In this document: piece after piece, positions 1-12,871 of the stretch
Numbering within the stretch: the first letter of the stretch is position 1
Layout: every line of letters begins with the position of its first letter
From: Byssochlamys sp. IMV 00236
Taxonomy: Eukaryota; Ascomycota; Eurotiomycetes; Eurotiales; Thermoascaceae
Direction: 5' to 3'
DNA length: 64,000 bases
NCBI GenBank assembly: GCA_001931875.2
Contig: MSJH02000812.1
Location: 248,001 to 312,000 of the forward strand
Translations under genes and position numbers: made by a program
The notes under the pieces: generated by a model
What the model saw: only the letters and a program-made list of their open reading frames with translations
Told to the model about the DNA's origin: nothing
The model's database searches: none

Positions 1-2347
1 TGATTTGTCCTCGTGCACGGACGGACAAGTTGGCAAGGGCTCTGGAATGCTGAGGCAGGACGGAATTCCGGCCCTGACCAGCAATGCTTAGATAATTTGG
101 AATGCGAGAGTCACCCGTCCCGTAAGAATAGAAACACTCATTGCTTTGTTGGTAATGTCTTTTTCTTGTTTGTGATGCGACAGGAAAGATCTGCGTCGTA
201 TGTTAGTTCTATTTCTCGCACTCAATGCCTACCAAGTAATCTTTCTTGGTTGAATACACCTCTTTGGTGCTACCATATTGGCGTCTCTAGAAACTTTCGA
301 GCTTGAATCCGCTATTGAATGCTGCGAGACGTCGCAATCTGTCAACGACTCTAGTTTCGCAGCCGCCTCCAGAAAAAACTGCAGTGACAATAACTTGGAC
401 ATACCCTTCATGTTCGGCATAATCTCGTGCCGTTGGTAGGAGCCACTAAGCAAAGGGGAGTCAGCAACTCCGAGTTCTTTGTTGTCGTGGCTGTGATTCC
501 AAGAGACGGGAATGGTTGCTGTATTGCAATTTCGTAAGAGCACCGGAGACGCTTTCTGGCCAGTGACCAAGTTAGGTATTCACAGGTAATGGAAGCTGGT
601 TGTCTGTTGACACGGAATAGACATTCTGTTCATGGTCTTGAAAGGGCCTCGGTCTTCGCAGCCCAAAGGTCTCATCTTTCGCAACAGAGACATTAAGCCA
701 TTGAGAAGTATAGACGAGTTGTCCGATCACGAGACCATGAGTAAGAGCCAGATCGATGGAGAAACAAACAGACGACGGATGCAGAAAAGCACAAACCAAT
801 AGCTGACATTTCAATATTGTTTTTGACTACTGGGTTAGTCTAACAAGGTCAAGGCAGTAAATAACTCAGTAGCTTCGAAGCAGAAGCCAACTCAACAGAG
901 TCGTTTCACCGGTGTGTTATCATCGCCAAGGCTTCTAAGAGCAAGGTTTCTCTGTTGATATATCATTATCCACGGGGGGTATATCTGTCCCAGACCACCA
1001 AGGGACTCAGGAGGAGCCTGTTCGTTGGCACTGGCCTCGTTACTGTAGGTAAAACACAACAGATCATGACGTAGGTTTAGGTGACAAAGACCTTAGATGA
1101 TGAAGTATGATAAGTTCATGGCGCAGAGGACTTGATCATGAAGAAAGAAGAAGGCGGCACTTGACAATAATCATAATGTCCATCACGCTGTACAGTCGCG
1201 TTTGTGTTGTGGTTCTATTTCTGTGCCTTTTCTTGGCGTCGAATAGCTGAGTCAGCAAGCCCTAGAGATGCCTGAGTCAGCATGACGTTTCCGAAACCGG
1301 AATAACGTTCCTGCCGGGCCGAACGTCCCGGAAGCGCCAAGAAGACGAAAGGAGTCAGCAAAGGCAAGAATGATGTCTGATGTTCATCCCCAGAAGTCAT
1401 CTTCTGTCCCTACTCTAGAGCACACTTTGTTTACCACTGCCTCGTACAGTCTGGGGGCTATTGACTGCGAGAAATTCCTTTGTTGCAACGGATTCACCGG
1501 ACGCTTGAATACGCGCCTTTCATCGGACCCCACCTTTCTAGGCTACTCGGCTCCGTGCGGGGAACTGAGACTGCCACAGTGATTTAACTCATCTTCGCTG
1601 TCATCTATTCCATATAAACCTCCTGGGAAGAGCCTTGGGGAGTTTATTTACGGAACTATTTATCTTCTCAGCTGGTATCCCGTTACCTGCAGTACGAGAC
1701 GCGTGCCATCCCATCCCGGATATCCAGAGACGCGTACCGGTCGACCGGTCAGCGAGCTTCAAAAACCGCTAACTATATGTATCATTGTATGGAGAACATC
1801 AAGAGAAACGTTCAGTTCAAAGAAGAAGTTGCAGAAAATAACCGAGTCGGTCCTAGTCGTGTTGGAGCAGGTCAACATCAACGGTGTCAGTATCATCGGT
1901 GCTCTTGTCGAGGCTATATTCGGCGTTACACCTTATGGTGAACTGAATCCCAACCCGTGTTACTATTGACTTTCCAACAATGTACATGGTGAAGATTTTG
2001 GCTGGGGTGAACCCTATTGTTCACCCTTAAAGCCAGAATCTCTATTCACATTACAGGATGGACTCTGTTGCCTGCATTGTCGGGGGCCGCCTGTGCCATT
2101 CACTCAAAAAGAAGTGAACAGAACACAAACATCACAACAACGAATCGAAGACCAGCCACCGATTTTACTCTCGAGTATCCTTACAACTCTGCGCAACGGA
2201 GCAATCTGTTTTCCACGACTTCACCTCAACCACCACCACTGCAGTTGCTTTATTATTCCTCCTACGCATCGAACTCATATTCGAATATCTAACTGAGGGA
2301 TCTTGACTTCTCGGCTTTGGGAATAATTGTATCCTGTGGGTGCAGTC
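1..2347. other. Left-end region without a confident gene
   Basis: About 2.3 kb. Only short open frames (under about 115 codons) occur on both strands. None shows a recognisable domain, a plausible set of splice sites or clear coding composition. Minus-strand frames at 229-570 and 572-814 lie next to each other but do not join into a convincing protein. The last few hundred bases are presumably the promoter and leader of the gene starting at 2348. I see nothing else here. Confidence 0.5.
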
Positions 2348-3518
2348 ATGGAGTCTTTTCAGATTCAGGATGCTTCTTGGGATCGTCTGTCTTCCGTGTT
2401 TTCCAATCTCGATCTTTCCATGTCTCAGGACAGTTCATATGGATCCGATGTGCAGTCTTCCAGCACAGAACACACTTCTGTCACTACGTCTCCGGTGATG
2501 TCCTCTGTTCCCAATGCCAAAGTCTCTGTTACGCGACCACTCAAATCGATCCTGAAGAAGCCCGAAGAGGCGCATGGAAACGACGATGGTGACTCTGATT
2601 CTGAATCTGGATACGAATCTGAACCTTCTGAGTATGACTTTGACCACTCTCTTGACTCGGACCCTTCCGATCTTCATTACTGTGAAGGTAAATTTCCAAA
2701 ACTACGAAGATTCAACATGCATCTGACATCTAACAGAAGAAATTTTCGACTCCGAGGACGACTCGGATGATTCCTCCGAGATTGGTGATCACTCTGAAGA
2801 GAGTGATTTCGTATTTGACGACTCCCTCGTTGTTTTCGAGCCTTGTGTTCGCTTCGACTCCAGGGTTAGCTACATCGAAGCGCCTTCTTTTGACGACGAT
2901 GATGTCGATTCTCAACCTGAAATGACCGTCCATGAAATGATGGAACTAGCCCGGGCTTCTGGCGGTCTGAAAATCCTTCAAAATGATACCGAAGAAGACT
3001 ACAGCGAAGATGAATGCTGTACCGACAGGGACATCATGGCCGGCCCCGAAGAGCACACGCGCGATGATGTCGAAATTGACAGAGAACTTTTTCTCGCTTA
3101 TATGAACGGTATCAATGGAGTTCCTGACCACGTCTACAAGCCGCGCCTTCAGAGTCGCGCCAAGGCTATCAGAGAGGGTCTTGCGCACAGTCCGTTCTTC
3201 GAATCGGAGACCGTTTACGGCACTTACTTAGATCATGTTCTGAACCACGTCATTGGCGTTTTCCGCAATATTGTCGTTCAGGACGAATTATATGAGCTCA
3301 TCCGTTTGAGTGAGTCGAAGGTTGCTATGGAGCATCAAGAAGCATCTCAACGGGAGGTTGAGAACTATACCAGGCATATCCTGGAGAAAATCGAGCTGTT
3401 GTTATCCGACCGTCTTGCTCAGGGCCAGCTCGAATTGGACCAAGACGAACTCAGTTTCTTCGCGGGAGGAGTTCTTTACGCCCTGGAGAATTGGACCATT
3501 TACACCAATGGCCTGTGA
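2348..3518 (+). CDS. Conserved-looking acidic hypothetical protein, 2 exons
   Basis: Function unknown. Exons 2348-2687 and 2737-3518 are joined by a 49-nt GT-AG intron (donor GTAAAT, acceptor AACAG); the frame is preserved through a split Glu codon, giving 373 aa. The ATG at 2348 is chosen because it opens the frame with MESFQIQD; the frame's only other opening lies seven codons upstream and is not an ATG. The first ~190 residues are rich in Ser, Asp and Glu with long acidic runs (DDSDDSS, FDDDDVD), suggesting disorder. The last ~150 residues are predicted mostly helical (LYELIRLSESK, ILEKIELLLSDRLAQG) and may form a small folded or coiled domain. No signal peptide or membrane segment is visible. 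I do not recognise the family. The exon structure and codon use make it a real gene. Confidence 0.75.
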
Positions 3519-5154
3519 CGGGGAAGCGCCACGCGCGATATAGAAGAGTCAACTCTCCTAAAAAAAAAAATTGGCAGAAAGAAGATCTGAGATTGAAAGG
3601 CCTACGGGCCCAAAACGGTAACGTCGTTTGCATGGGTCGGAGCTAGGATTACATCCCCATCACGCTGGCGTACATGGGGATGGGAGCTGGGAGCTGAGGA
3701 GGGCGTTTTTTTCCATTTTCGGTTGATAACGAGAGGGGCCACCAGGTTCCCCCTCGTAATCTCGGCACGACGACGCTGCTCATCGCACATGTGTAGCTAC
3801 ATTAGTAATCGTCAACTGCTTTGAAAAAAGTCATTCGTATATTGCTATCCATTCTTTAATCGAAGTGGGGTTTCAAATGAGTTCTTCGTAGCGGGCTGGG
3901 AGACCCTGGCAGAAGTGGACGCGCTGGTCCCTTGAAAACTTATCCATATGCGCTTGACAAAAGAGATTCCTGTGCCTTTTGCTTATTGGATGTAGTGATA
4001 AGACTATGAGATCATATGCTTATTGGATCAGACCTCTCATGCCCGCTACAGTTGTAAATATTAGTGCACAATACTCTCCATGTGTGAGCGATCAGATGAG
4101 GAAGCTCTCTGTTATAGAGCATTCGCTATTCTGAGCCGGCGTGTACATAGTTGACTCCCTAGTGATTTACGAACATGGCATGCGACTTGCTGCAAGGCTT
4201 GCCTTTACTATTGAGAAGTGAATGGATCTATCACTACTTAGCCATTAACCGTCGACTATCTATTGAATGACTCCCTGTCGATCTGATCTAGGCTACATGC
4301 ATCAAACTACATCCTCGTTCTCTGAGAACAGTAACTTGGCATGGACTTACAGGTCTAAGTGAAAAGTAATAGCAGTAGCAGTAATAAAACAGATAGGCCA
4401 ATAAATAAACTATGAATAAACGAGATAGATTGAATGTTATCGGTGTTTCTGTTGTTGACTTCGCTTGATCTGTTGGATGTTCTATTGAAGCCGCCCCTCG
4501 CATTGCTCATTCCAAGGGGAAAGAAGGAAAAGAAGAGACTAGATTTTCTACACATTAGACACACTCTGCTCGTTGAATACTTGTGATCCTGAAATATTAG
4601 GCGGGAAGGGATTGGACACATAGTATAAGCATGAATGCGCAATATTGCACAATATATTGGGTAGTTAATAATAGACCATTAGGTAGGTTTCCCGTAGTGT
4701 AAGTATTATATATTATGAATGACTTTTTGCAATGCGATTCCACGCAAGATAGTACTATGTGAGCGAGTAGAGAGGTTTTGGTCCGGAAAATTGTCTATTA
4801 TAATGATTTATTATCTACTTGTCCAAGAGATAGTTAGCCGGCATGATAATTTAGTTATACAATACATACTCCGAAGATACCCTAGATTGGGTCTTCTGCC
4901 GTTTTCGAATATGTAACGTGGCACACGCCACGCGAGTATGCAAGTAAAGGAATTTGTCGTTATGGTATATCAGGGGAAATCTATCACCCTGTCACCTGCA
5001 TGTTGAGTGGATTAGACGTTTGCGCTAAGCACGCCAAAGTACTTACGGAGTAAGTACACAATGTGACGAGTCTCCTTTGCCACAATAATAGGAATCCGAT
5101 ATCCGGAGTCCTGGGACCGCCCAGAAATAAGAAAAAGAAAAAAAAAAAAAAAAA

Positions 5155-5179
5155 NNNNNNNNNNNNNNNNNNNNNNNNN
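5155..5179. other. Assembly gap (25 N)
   Basis: The sequence is 25 undetermined bases directly after a run of about 20 adenines with a purine-rich lead-in. It probably marks a scaffold join or a homopolymer collapse, so the true gap length is unknown. Confidence 0.99.
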
Positions 5180-6988
5180 CCGAAATGGATTGGATACTAA
5201 ATAATACGCATATTCATCGTATTCTGCCGGCCTTGCCCAACGGCTAACTAATAGTTATTGCCTTCTTTTACGAAGCGGGCGGCGAAGAAGAAACCAGTTC
5301 ATTGAGGTTTAGAATTTTAAGTTTGTTTCAGGAGCCGATTATTGAGGATTGTGTCTGCCACGTTCCTTTCCCCATGTATCTATCTAGGGCTGATGAAATC
5401 CAGTTTTTGGGACGTGCGAGCCGGCGGACAGACCGTCTGTTTTAGATTATTGATTACAAGCGCTGTGATTTGCAGATGAAAATAGCGGGACAAGGAAGGT
5501 AGATACATACAAGAAAGTGATATGCCAAGATCCTGTCGCGTGGGTATAGTGGATTCGTGGAGCATCTTCATAATGCGATTAATGGTTAACTAGTTATACA
5601 TGTACGAAGCTCACTGACGGCGACGGGAAGTATACTTAAGGGTAGTAACTTATGGGTAATTCGGATTTTGCACATGTTGGATCCTGACCATTCGCCACAA
5701 TATGCTGTTGATTTGATGAACAGGTCATATCTTTTCAGACAGGTGGTTTTTTGACTTCTGCAGGCGTTTTAACATGTCGAAATAGCGTGTATATCTATCT
5801 CCGTGATCTGCCGGACCCCTGACGCGGAGTGTTTGAAGCTTAGGCAGCTCTGCAATCAAAGTTCGAATTCTACGGAGTATTTATCAGACATAACAGCTAA
5901 TGCTGGCCAAAAAAGAAGCGATGATCAGGAATAATGATATTAATTGATATGTCCTACTTTTGCTGATCTCTGAGCTTGGATTGGCTGGTTGATTTGCCTT
6001 GAGATTGACGTGACCCGGCGTAGTTGCAACTGGCCACGTTTTTTTGGATGATGGCCGTTTTTGGAAGAGGGTCGTCCTAAAATAACTACTAGACTAGATA
6101 GACAATTATTATTAGATTCCGTGCTCCCTAGACTCACAATGCGGGCAGGAACAGGGGTCTCTTCAAGACTTCATACTTAGTGGAGCGGCAGGATCTGGAC
6201 AAGATCATCTTAAGTTCTACTCTAAGAGCAGTATTACTCGTGTACCTCGTATGTGAACAGGCAAATAATTTCTTCAAGATATCCACCTGAGCTGCTGGTT
6301 AGGTTGGCAGCCGTAGGATCCTATGTTCGTGACTCTGCCCTTGAAGCCTGCTAGGTCGTACTAAGGCTGCTGGTCCTTGCGGGGAATTGTTTACCGTACT
6401 GGTCGGATGTCTTCCCTGCCCGCGTTGGATTTCGTCTTTTTCAGCACACAATTGAAGATTACTAGGTGCGCTACGGCTAGGAGGGGCCGTAGCAAATAAT
6501 CATTGAGCGTAGTGACCAAGCTGGCTGTTCTGACTAAGCTGGCTGCTGGCGCTGACGCGCTGGCAAAGCCTGGCAGGTAGGTTGATTGCTTAATCAGGTA
6601 ATTTGCCAGGTTCTTTTAGTGTAGTAACTGTGGATGATAAATATTATAAAGAACTACCTAATAGATGAAGCTAGCTAATAATTGCTAGATAGTATGAGAA
6701 GCCGAAATCTATATAGAATAGGTAGGCAGAAGGGGGATAGGTAGGAGGGATTTAGCTGATATAGTCGATATTTCAGACAGACCAATAAGAAGCCAGTATT
6801 TAGATAGAAGAAAATGCTCTAAAAGCGAGCTTTAATAGGCAAAAGAAAGCAGGGGGTAAGGACTGCAAAGGGTGTAAATTAATTAAAACAGACGCGAACC
6901 TGTATAGGAGGTCAGGAAGAGTTGTTTTAATTTCCTGAATTAGAAGGCGGTAATACTGAGCAGTTTAAACCATATGACAAATCAAGAA

Positions 6989-7059
6989 TCACGTGGCGCC
7001 GACTCAGAACCAACCAATTAAATCACGAGTCACGTGGCGCCGACTCAGAATAGACCAAT
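6989..7059. repeat. Two-copy tandem repeat with CACGTG and CCAAT boxes
   Basis: A 21-bp block is repeated exactly at 6989-7009 and 7030-7050 (period 41). Each copy contains the E-box palindrome CACGTG followed by GGCGCC and GACTCAG, and each is followed 4 bp later by a CCAAT pentamer (7014-7018 and 7055-7059). CACGTG is bound by bHLH factors and CCAAT by the HAP/CBC complex in fungi, so this resembles an enhancer or upstream regulatory module. No gene starts just downstream, so the target, if any, is unclear. Confidence 0.6.
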
Positions 7060-8890
7060 CAGAGAGGTTAGAAAAAAGTGGAGAAAAAACAGAAAACTTT
7101 TGAACCCAGTATATTGTAAACATTTCGCTAGCGCTCAATGATCAAAGCTCTTATTGTGCGAGACGTGACCTGGGAATCGAATATCCCGATTTCAGTACGG
7201 ATATCGAAAAGGAGGTATCGTTTATCGTGATCATCACTGAGGAGCCCAGTAATGGAGGCGGGAACGGTACGGATTGTGGATACCGGGGAGAGTTAGCATT
7301 ATTGCTTCGGCTTCGACTGTAGTGCAAAGCCTACTCTAGCATGGTTGGACCGTTGGACTGCGAGGGTCTGGTTCCACATTCTGCAGAAAATAATAATGAC
7401 AGAAAGATATGTATCCACGGACCGTCCGTAGAAGCTTCATATCACAACCATGGATTCCTCACTGCTAGCGGCGGAAGAACGACTTAAACACCTCCTTTTA
7501 CGGAGTAGAGACTTCTTCTATTCTCGGGTATCTAGGGCCGCGCACGTCAGACAGAGCTTGGGGGCGACCAGAAGGATCGTATCACCTGGACTAGTAACGG
7601 AATGGGCTGCGGGAACCAGTATATGCTCCGTCTGCGAACCTGCGGCCAGCGAGTACAGTATCACATAGAAAACCCCCCGTTGGACTCTGCGCGGAGGAGC
7701 GTATAGAAGGTTGTAATAACGTGCCAGGATGGACTTCGATTTGGCCCCTGTCCAGCGGGTCAGGCGCGATGCACCATCGGGGTTGGCGTCTGTGAAGCAG
7801 TTAGCGGGTGGATTCAGCGTGTAGAGTCAAAGAAGAATCGATGAACGTGGCCGCTGTGCCAGGGAACAGCCGAAGAAGCGGTAGAATTGCTCTCCACTGG
7901 GGGCCCCTTTTGGCCCTGCTAACCGTTAAAACTGAAGTTTCCTGGCGAGCTAACGTGCGTCTCACGATGGTTCCTGGAGTGTTCCGGGGTTCGTCGTACT
8001 CTGGATAGGGCAGACACCCAGCCTCGCAGTCGTAGTCTGCTTTGTCGCTTTTTTCTGTTATTATTTGCCAGACTTCACTGGGCTGCGCAGAAGGATCTTC
8101 TCCTAGCCTTTCCCCCCTCAATGCTCGAGAGCGACCGGCACGTCTGTCGATCTGAACGGGCTGAATCAATCAGTTCTGGACTCTGGAGTCTCGCTGCTCT
8201 GCTCCACCCGAAACGACCGCCCAGCTCGAGTTTCAGCCGACGCGAGCTAGAGTAGTTATCGGCAGTCAAACCCCAACTCTGGGTCCCACCTCTCCTTAAG
8301 AGTATGTTAATCTTTTGAAGGTGAGAGACTAAAGCCGGGAGATATCCTGTGGCATCGGATGGGCATCGACTCCTGAATTAATCTCTCCTATCTTGCTCTT
8401 GCCTGCGTTTTCTCTCCTGTCTCATCCACCACTTTTCTGTGCTTTCTAACCCCCAGCGACACTTGAACAAGAGACAGTGGGTATTATTCCTGTACCCCTT
8501 GCCCGACTGGTTTCTTGGATACAGAGATGATGGAGTTGGATGAATGCATGGGTACGTACATGCTAAACCTGGTCTAATAATCACTCGTTTGTTGCCTCAG
8601 TCTTCTGGGTTGCCTTTCCTGGAGACAAGACGTGCACGTATCTTGTTTCGAGTCCCCAATGGATAGGACAAGGTTACGAGGGTTTGAATTCGTTTAACTT
8701 GATACTGTCTGCCCTGCGCGACATCTACTTGGATAAGAACAAAGTTCCAATGCTTACGATATCTGAACTTAGCATGACCTGAAATCCAAACTCTCCTTTA
8801 TCGCGCAACCGTTGTTATCAACGAGCTCACACTGAATCTGTCGAGACTCGCCAATCACCACTTGATCGTTGCGATTCGCGACTCGACACA

Positions 8891-11800
8891 ATGCATCCCG
8901 ATCACCGACCAGAGCCTCTGAGGCTGGGCACATTGTCCCGTTCGCGCAGCGCAAGCACACCGAGCGATTTACATTTCTCGAAGAAGAGCGTGCTATCCCC
9001 GCCTCCAGTGGTGCCTAGCCCTGCATACGTTGCCGCTTCGGCCGCTATTCAAATCATCAGCGCAGGTGAGCACGATGCCGATCTGGACGGCGAAGAAGAC
9101 GCAGGATTTAGCCAGTCTGTCTCTGTGACTCCTCCATCCCTGTCGCTGCTGAACGGATTCTTGGACCATATACTATTCAACATTCTGGCTGTATCCAAGT
9201 CAACGAGATTGAGCGCAATCCGGCCGGCCATCGCTGAGGTCCTAAAGCCTCGATTTGCCAAGGAAGTTATTGCTGCTGCTGACGACGAGCTCAGCGAATA
9301 CATGAGCGGTGAAGATGATGAGGAAGAAGAGTTTGGCGGAAATCGCGAATCGCATGATTTCGACCTCGTCCGCTCGTGGAAACTGACCCGTCTACGCTGT
9401 ATGGTCTATACACGTCTGGGGGACATGGAAGAAGAAGATGAGGACGAATATATTGAGCGGGAAGGGCTCAACGACATGGACGCTGCGCACCAACGATTCT
9501 CAACCTATCTGGGAACTATCACACCAGCGGCAGCTATTTTCCTCACATCCATCATTGAGTATATCGGCGAGCAGGCCTTGCTTATCGCTGGAGAGACGGC
9601 TCGATCCCGCCTTTCCTCGAAACCCAGCAGCATACGTGATGGCCAGGTCGAGTCTAGAACCGGTCGTGACTATCAGCTCGTCGTCGAGGAGAACGACATG
9701 GAGAAACTGGCGCTAAACGCTACCCTAGGACGTCTATGGAGAACATGGAGGAAGCGCATTCGCACACCAGCTCTGGCTCGGACACTTTCTCGAGAATCCA
9801 TGCTTCGCAGAGGCTTCTATACACCATCCAGTGTCAACAGTAGGAAGAGCAGCGTGGCTACCATCGAGGAAGCCCAGATCCGCGAGTTCGCTACCCACCC
9901 ATCAGCACAAGAACAGGAGAAAGTCGATCCTGCTTCAATAGCTTTGCCGATGAGTGAAAACGATGTAACCGAAATCGAAATACCAGGACTAGCTGCCAAC
10001 TTTGAAGATGAAATCCAGACAATGGAGGCAAGAGTGGCCCACAAGGTCAGGCCTCGCAGTTTGATGGTAGTTTCGTCGGTTGGTGGTGTATCAAGTCAAT
10101 CATCTCCTGCTTCTGCCTCCCCTCGTGTTCGCTCCGCTGTGGAATTGAGCTTTGGCAGCCATAATCGAGGCTGGTCGCTACCGACGCCTACTAATCCATC
10201 TCGCCCGAACCGAACGCCCGACGAGCGTGACACTGGAGATGAATTTGTCACTCCTAGCGAAGAGAAACCACAATTGGAGACGATGTACGAGAACGATGAG
10301 AACACAGCGCCCACCGAACGGGACGGGGCTTCTGTCGAAGAAAAAAGTCTCTCCGAGGGACGCAAGTCATTAGAACATACAGTGTATGCACGTCCCGAAG
10401 AAGTAAATATCGACAAAGGTGTTCGCGCAAAATCGACGGAAGTGGCAGAACCTGTCGGTCAACCTACTAGTTGGTTCGATAGTCCATCGGCCGACGTCGG
10501 TACGGTGGAGCAGGAGGTTATCGAAGGGCAAGGGACGTGCGAGAAGCAAAACCTATCGTCGTCTGTGCAACGACCTAAGAGAAAATCAAGCAGGGAGGTT
10601 TCCGTTAAAGCCAGCAAGTCTACTCTGGTCCAGGAGCCTAGCGAGTCTATCATGCAAGATGCCGTTAACGAAGAGTCATCTTCGATGCAAGCCACCAACT
10701 CCTTGCGTGAATCCAACGCCGCATCCGCGCCACCAAACGTCAATCATAAGGAGACCAAAAAATATGCTCCGCAGAAACGGGAATCAAAGAATATCATAAA
10801 TGCGACAGCTGCTAAATCAGATCACAAGCAAGTCAACGGTGGTACCGCTCCATTGTCCCCTACCCCGGAACTCACTGAGGTCCCAGAGTCACCCAAAAGA
10901 CCTCCTCCCCGTCACGTCTCCCATTCTTCAGAGAGCATTAACAGGCTTGCTTCAGTTGCTGATGAGAGTGAGCGCTCTTCTCGGTCTCGCGCCCGATCAC
11001 GGACGAATACTCGAGCTTCCAGTGGGAGTCGGCATCGCGACGAGCGCTCAAGTCCTGCGGTTGGAACGCCCTCTGAGAGAGCTGGCGTCCAGCGTATAGC
11101 AGGACCCCCTGCTCAGCGAGAATCGAGTAGACGGCGATCAGAAAGCGTCGGTCGTCCGGCTACTGCGAGCTCAACGACATCCAGCAAACTAAAGGGATTT
11201 ATGGGCCGCTCTCAATCATCCCAGGGTTCAAATCGCTTGCGTAGTGCATCCCAAGCGAGTAGATCGTCCGAGAAAGCTGGTGACGTCGTGGACGAGGACA
11301 AGTCCGAATTGGATCAGCTTATCGATAGCCAAGAGACTATACATTACACTCTCACACCTCGCAATATGAGGAAAATGGATGTGAGTATCTATAAACCCTT
11401 TTCTATAGATAGATGATACTGACCATCTGAATAGGCGCCGGACACTCGGAAATTTGACGCACCACGGTCCAATACTCTGGAACTTGCTGAGTTCTTGAAG
11501 AACACGGCTCCTCCTGGAGAAGACCAGACCCGACCTAACATGAGGGTAGTCAACGGATTGCGGGCCAATCCGCCGGAAAAATCTGTGACTGCGAAATACA
11601 AACCGATTGAAATACCCATGTCAGCCTCTACTTCCGCAAAGGCACCCAATTCGAAGAATGTGCAGCCGCGAGATGCTCGATCAACGGTTCAATCGACTCG
11701 CGACTTTGCTGACTTTCTTCGCTCGACTGGACCGCCCGGACAGCCAGTCAAGCCACATCTGGCGTCCGGCTCCGGCGCGCATGATGTGGAATCTAGAACA

Positions 11801-12871
11801 CACACCCCTCTCTCACAGCAGCGTCCTGGTACGCAGTCGTCAAGACGGACCGGTCCTCGCCTGCAAGCGCGCCCAGCCACAGCCTCCAAAGAGGACCAGA
11901 CATCCGATCTTATTGACTTCATACGAGAAGGACCTCCCACGGCAGGCGCTCGTCGTATACCTAGAACAGTGGCACCATTCAGAAATACAATGGATTCGGA
12001 TGAGCTTCTGTCCCTCGGGCCTCGCGCTGACAAAGAAGCTACAGCAACGAGTTCCACTGGCAGCACCCGGAACAGTTCAATCAACGCTGCTTACTCTGAC
12101 AACTCACGTACCGGTCTGATGGAGTCTGCAAACCGTGCGAATGTTAGGATAAGCCCAGCTGTCCAACAGTCTTCTTTGCCCAAGGGAAAGCCAAGTGGTT
12201 TCCCTTCTGAGGACGATGATATGCGCCCTGTGAGAAAACAGCGGAGAGTTCGCGATCCTTATGCCATCGATTCAGAAGACGAAGATGACCTGGAGGAGTT
12301 ACTAGAGGGGCCCAAGGCAAAGCCCCAGCGCGAGGAAGAGAGCCTGCTGGATTTCTTACGGAGCGAACCTCCCCCGGACTTTGGTACTGATAGCGCCCCT
12401 CCGCAGCCGTTCATAATGAACGCTGGGCCGTCTAAGAGCTCCAGTGGTATGTCTGCTGCTTCTGCTATGAAAGCTCGCCTGTTGCGAAATGCCTCGCTAG
12501 ACAGATTCCCGACCGCGAAACAAGCCAGGACCTCACTGCGTTCCCGGAGGCTCACCAATAGCACAGCCAACGCCGGACAAAACATTGTCCCACCGGTTTC
12601 AAGCTCCATACAGCAAGCACCATCAAACACAGGCGCTCTCAACAGATCTATACCCGAGAAAAGTGACTATACAAACAAGGTTGACCGGGAACAGGGTAGC
12701 GGAATGGAATATCCCCCGCGTAGACAGACCGAGACCAGTGCATTGGCGGATTTCCTGAAAAATACCGGCCCTCCAGAGCCTCCTGCCTATCGAACATCGC
12801 CAACATTGGATGACGAGAAGTCTAGTTCGTTTACGAAATTGTTTACTCGTCGGAAGAAGATCGAGGTTTAA
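8891..12871 (+). CDS. Large disordered Flo11-domain-type protein, 2 exons
   Basis: Exons 8891-11380 and 11435-12871 flank a 54-nt intron (GTGAGT...AATAG) that keeps frame; 1308 aa. Residues ~85-135 form a helical segment (FLDHILFNILAVSKSTRL, then AIRPAIAEVLKPRF and AADDELSEYM) that resembles a histone-fold-like domain and is followed by an acidic stretch. The middle ~600 residues are Ser/Glu/Pro/Arg-rich and probably disordered. The C-terminal third carries five copies of a short motif, consensus L-x-D-F-L-[RK]-x-x-x-P-P, at residues ~847, 921, 989, 1134 and 1267. Such proteins are often annotated 'Flo11 domain' in Aspergillus, but there is no signal peptide, GPI site or adhesin architecture here, so a cytoplasmic or nuclear scaffold is more likely. 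The function is not known to me. Confidence 0.85.

Larger units (their letters stand above)
3519..8890. other. Gene-poor, AT-rich interval with an assembly gap and short repeats
   Basis: About 5.4 kb with no open frame that I can support. It contains the N run at 5155-5179, copies of the 9-mer TACGGAGTA at 5044, 5871 and 7499, and a 41-bp-period tandem repeat at 6989-7059. From about 7 kb onward GC rises. The final 0.8 kb before 8891 is probably the promoter and leader of the Flo11-type gene, which would then be long. Frames at 7450-7668 (+) and 7801-8169 (-) lack any recognisable feature and I do not call them. Confidence 0.5.

Noticed and set aside
229..814. Two adjoining minus-strand frames at the left end
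   Set aside because: They do not join by splicing, have no domain, and their composition is not convincing.
7801..8169. A 122-codon minus-strand frame upstream of the Flo11-type gene
   Set aside because: It has no recognisable motif, overlaps other frames in a GC-richer stretch and probably lies in the leader/promoter of the next gene.
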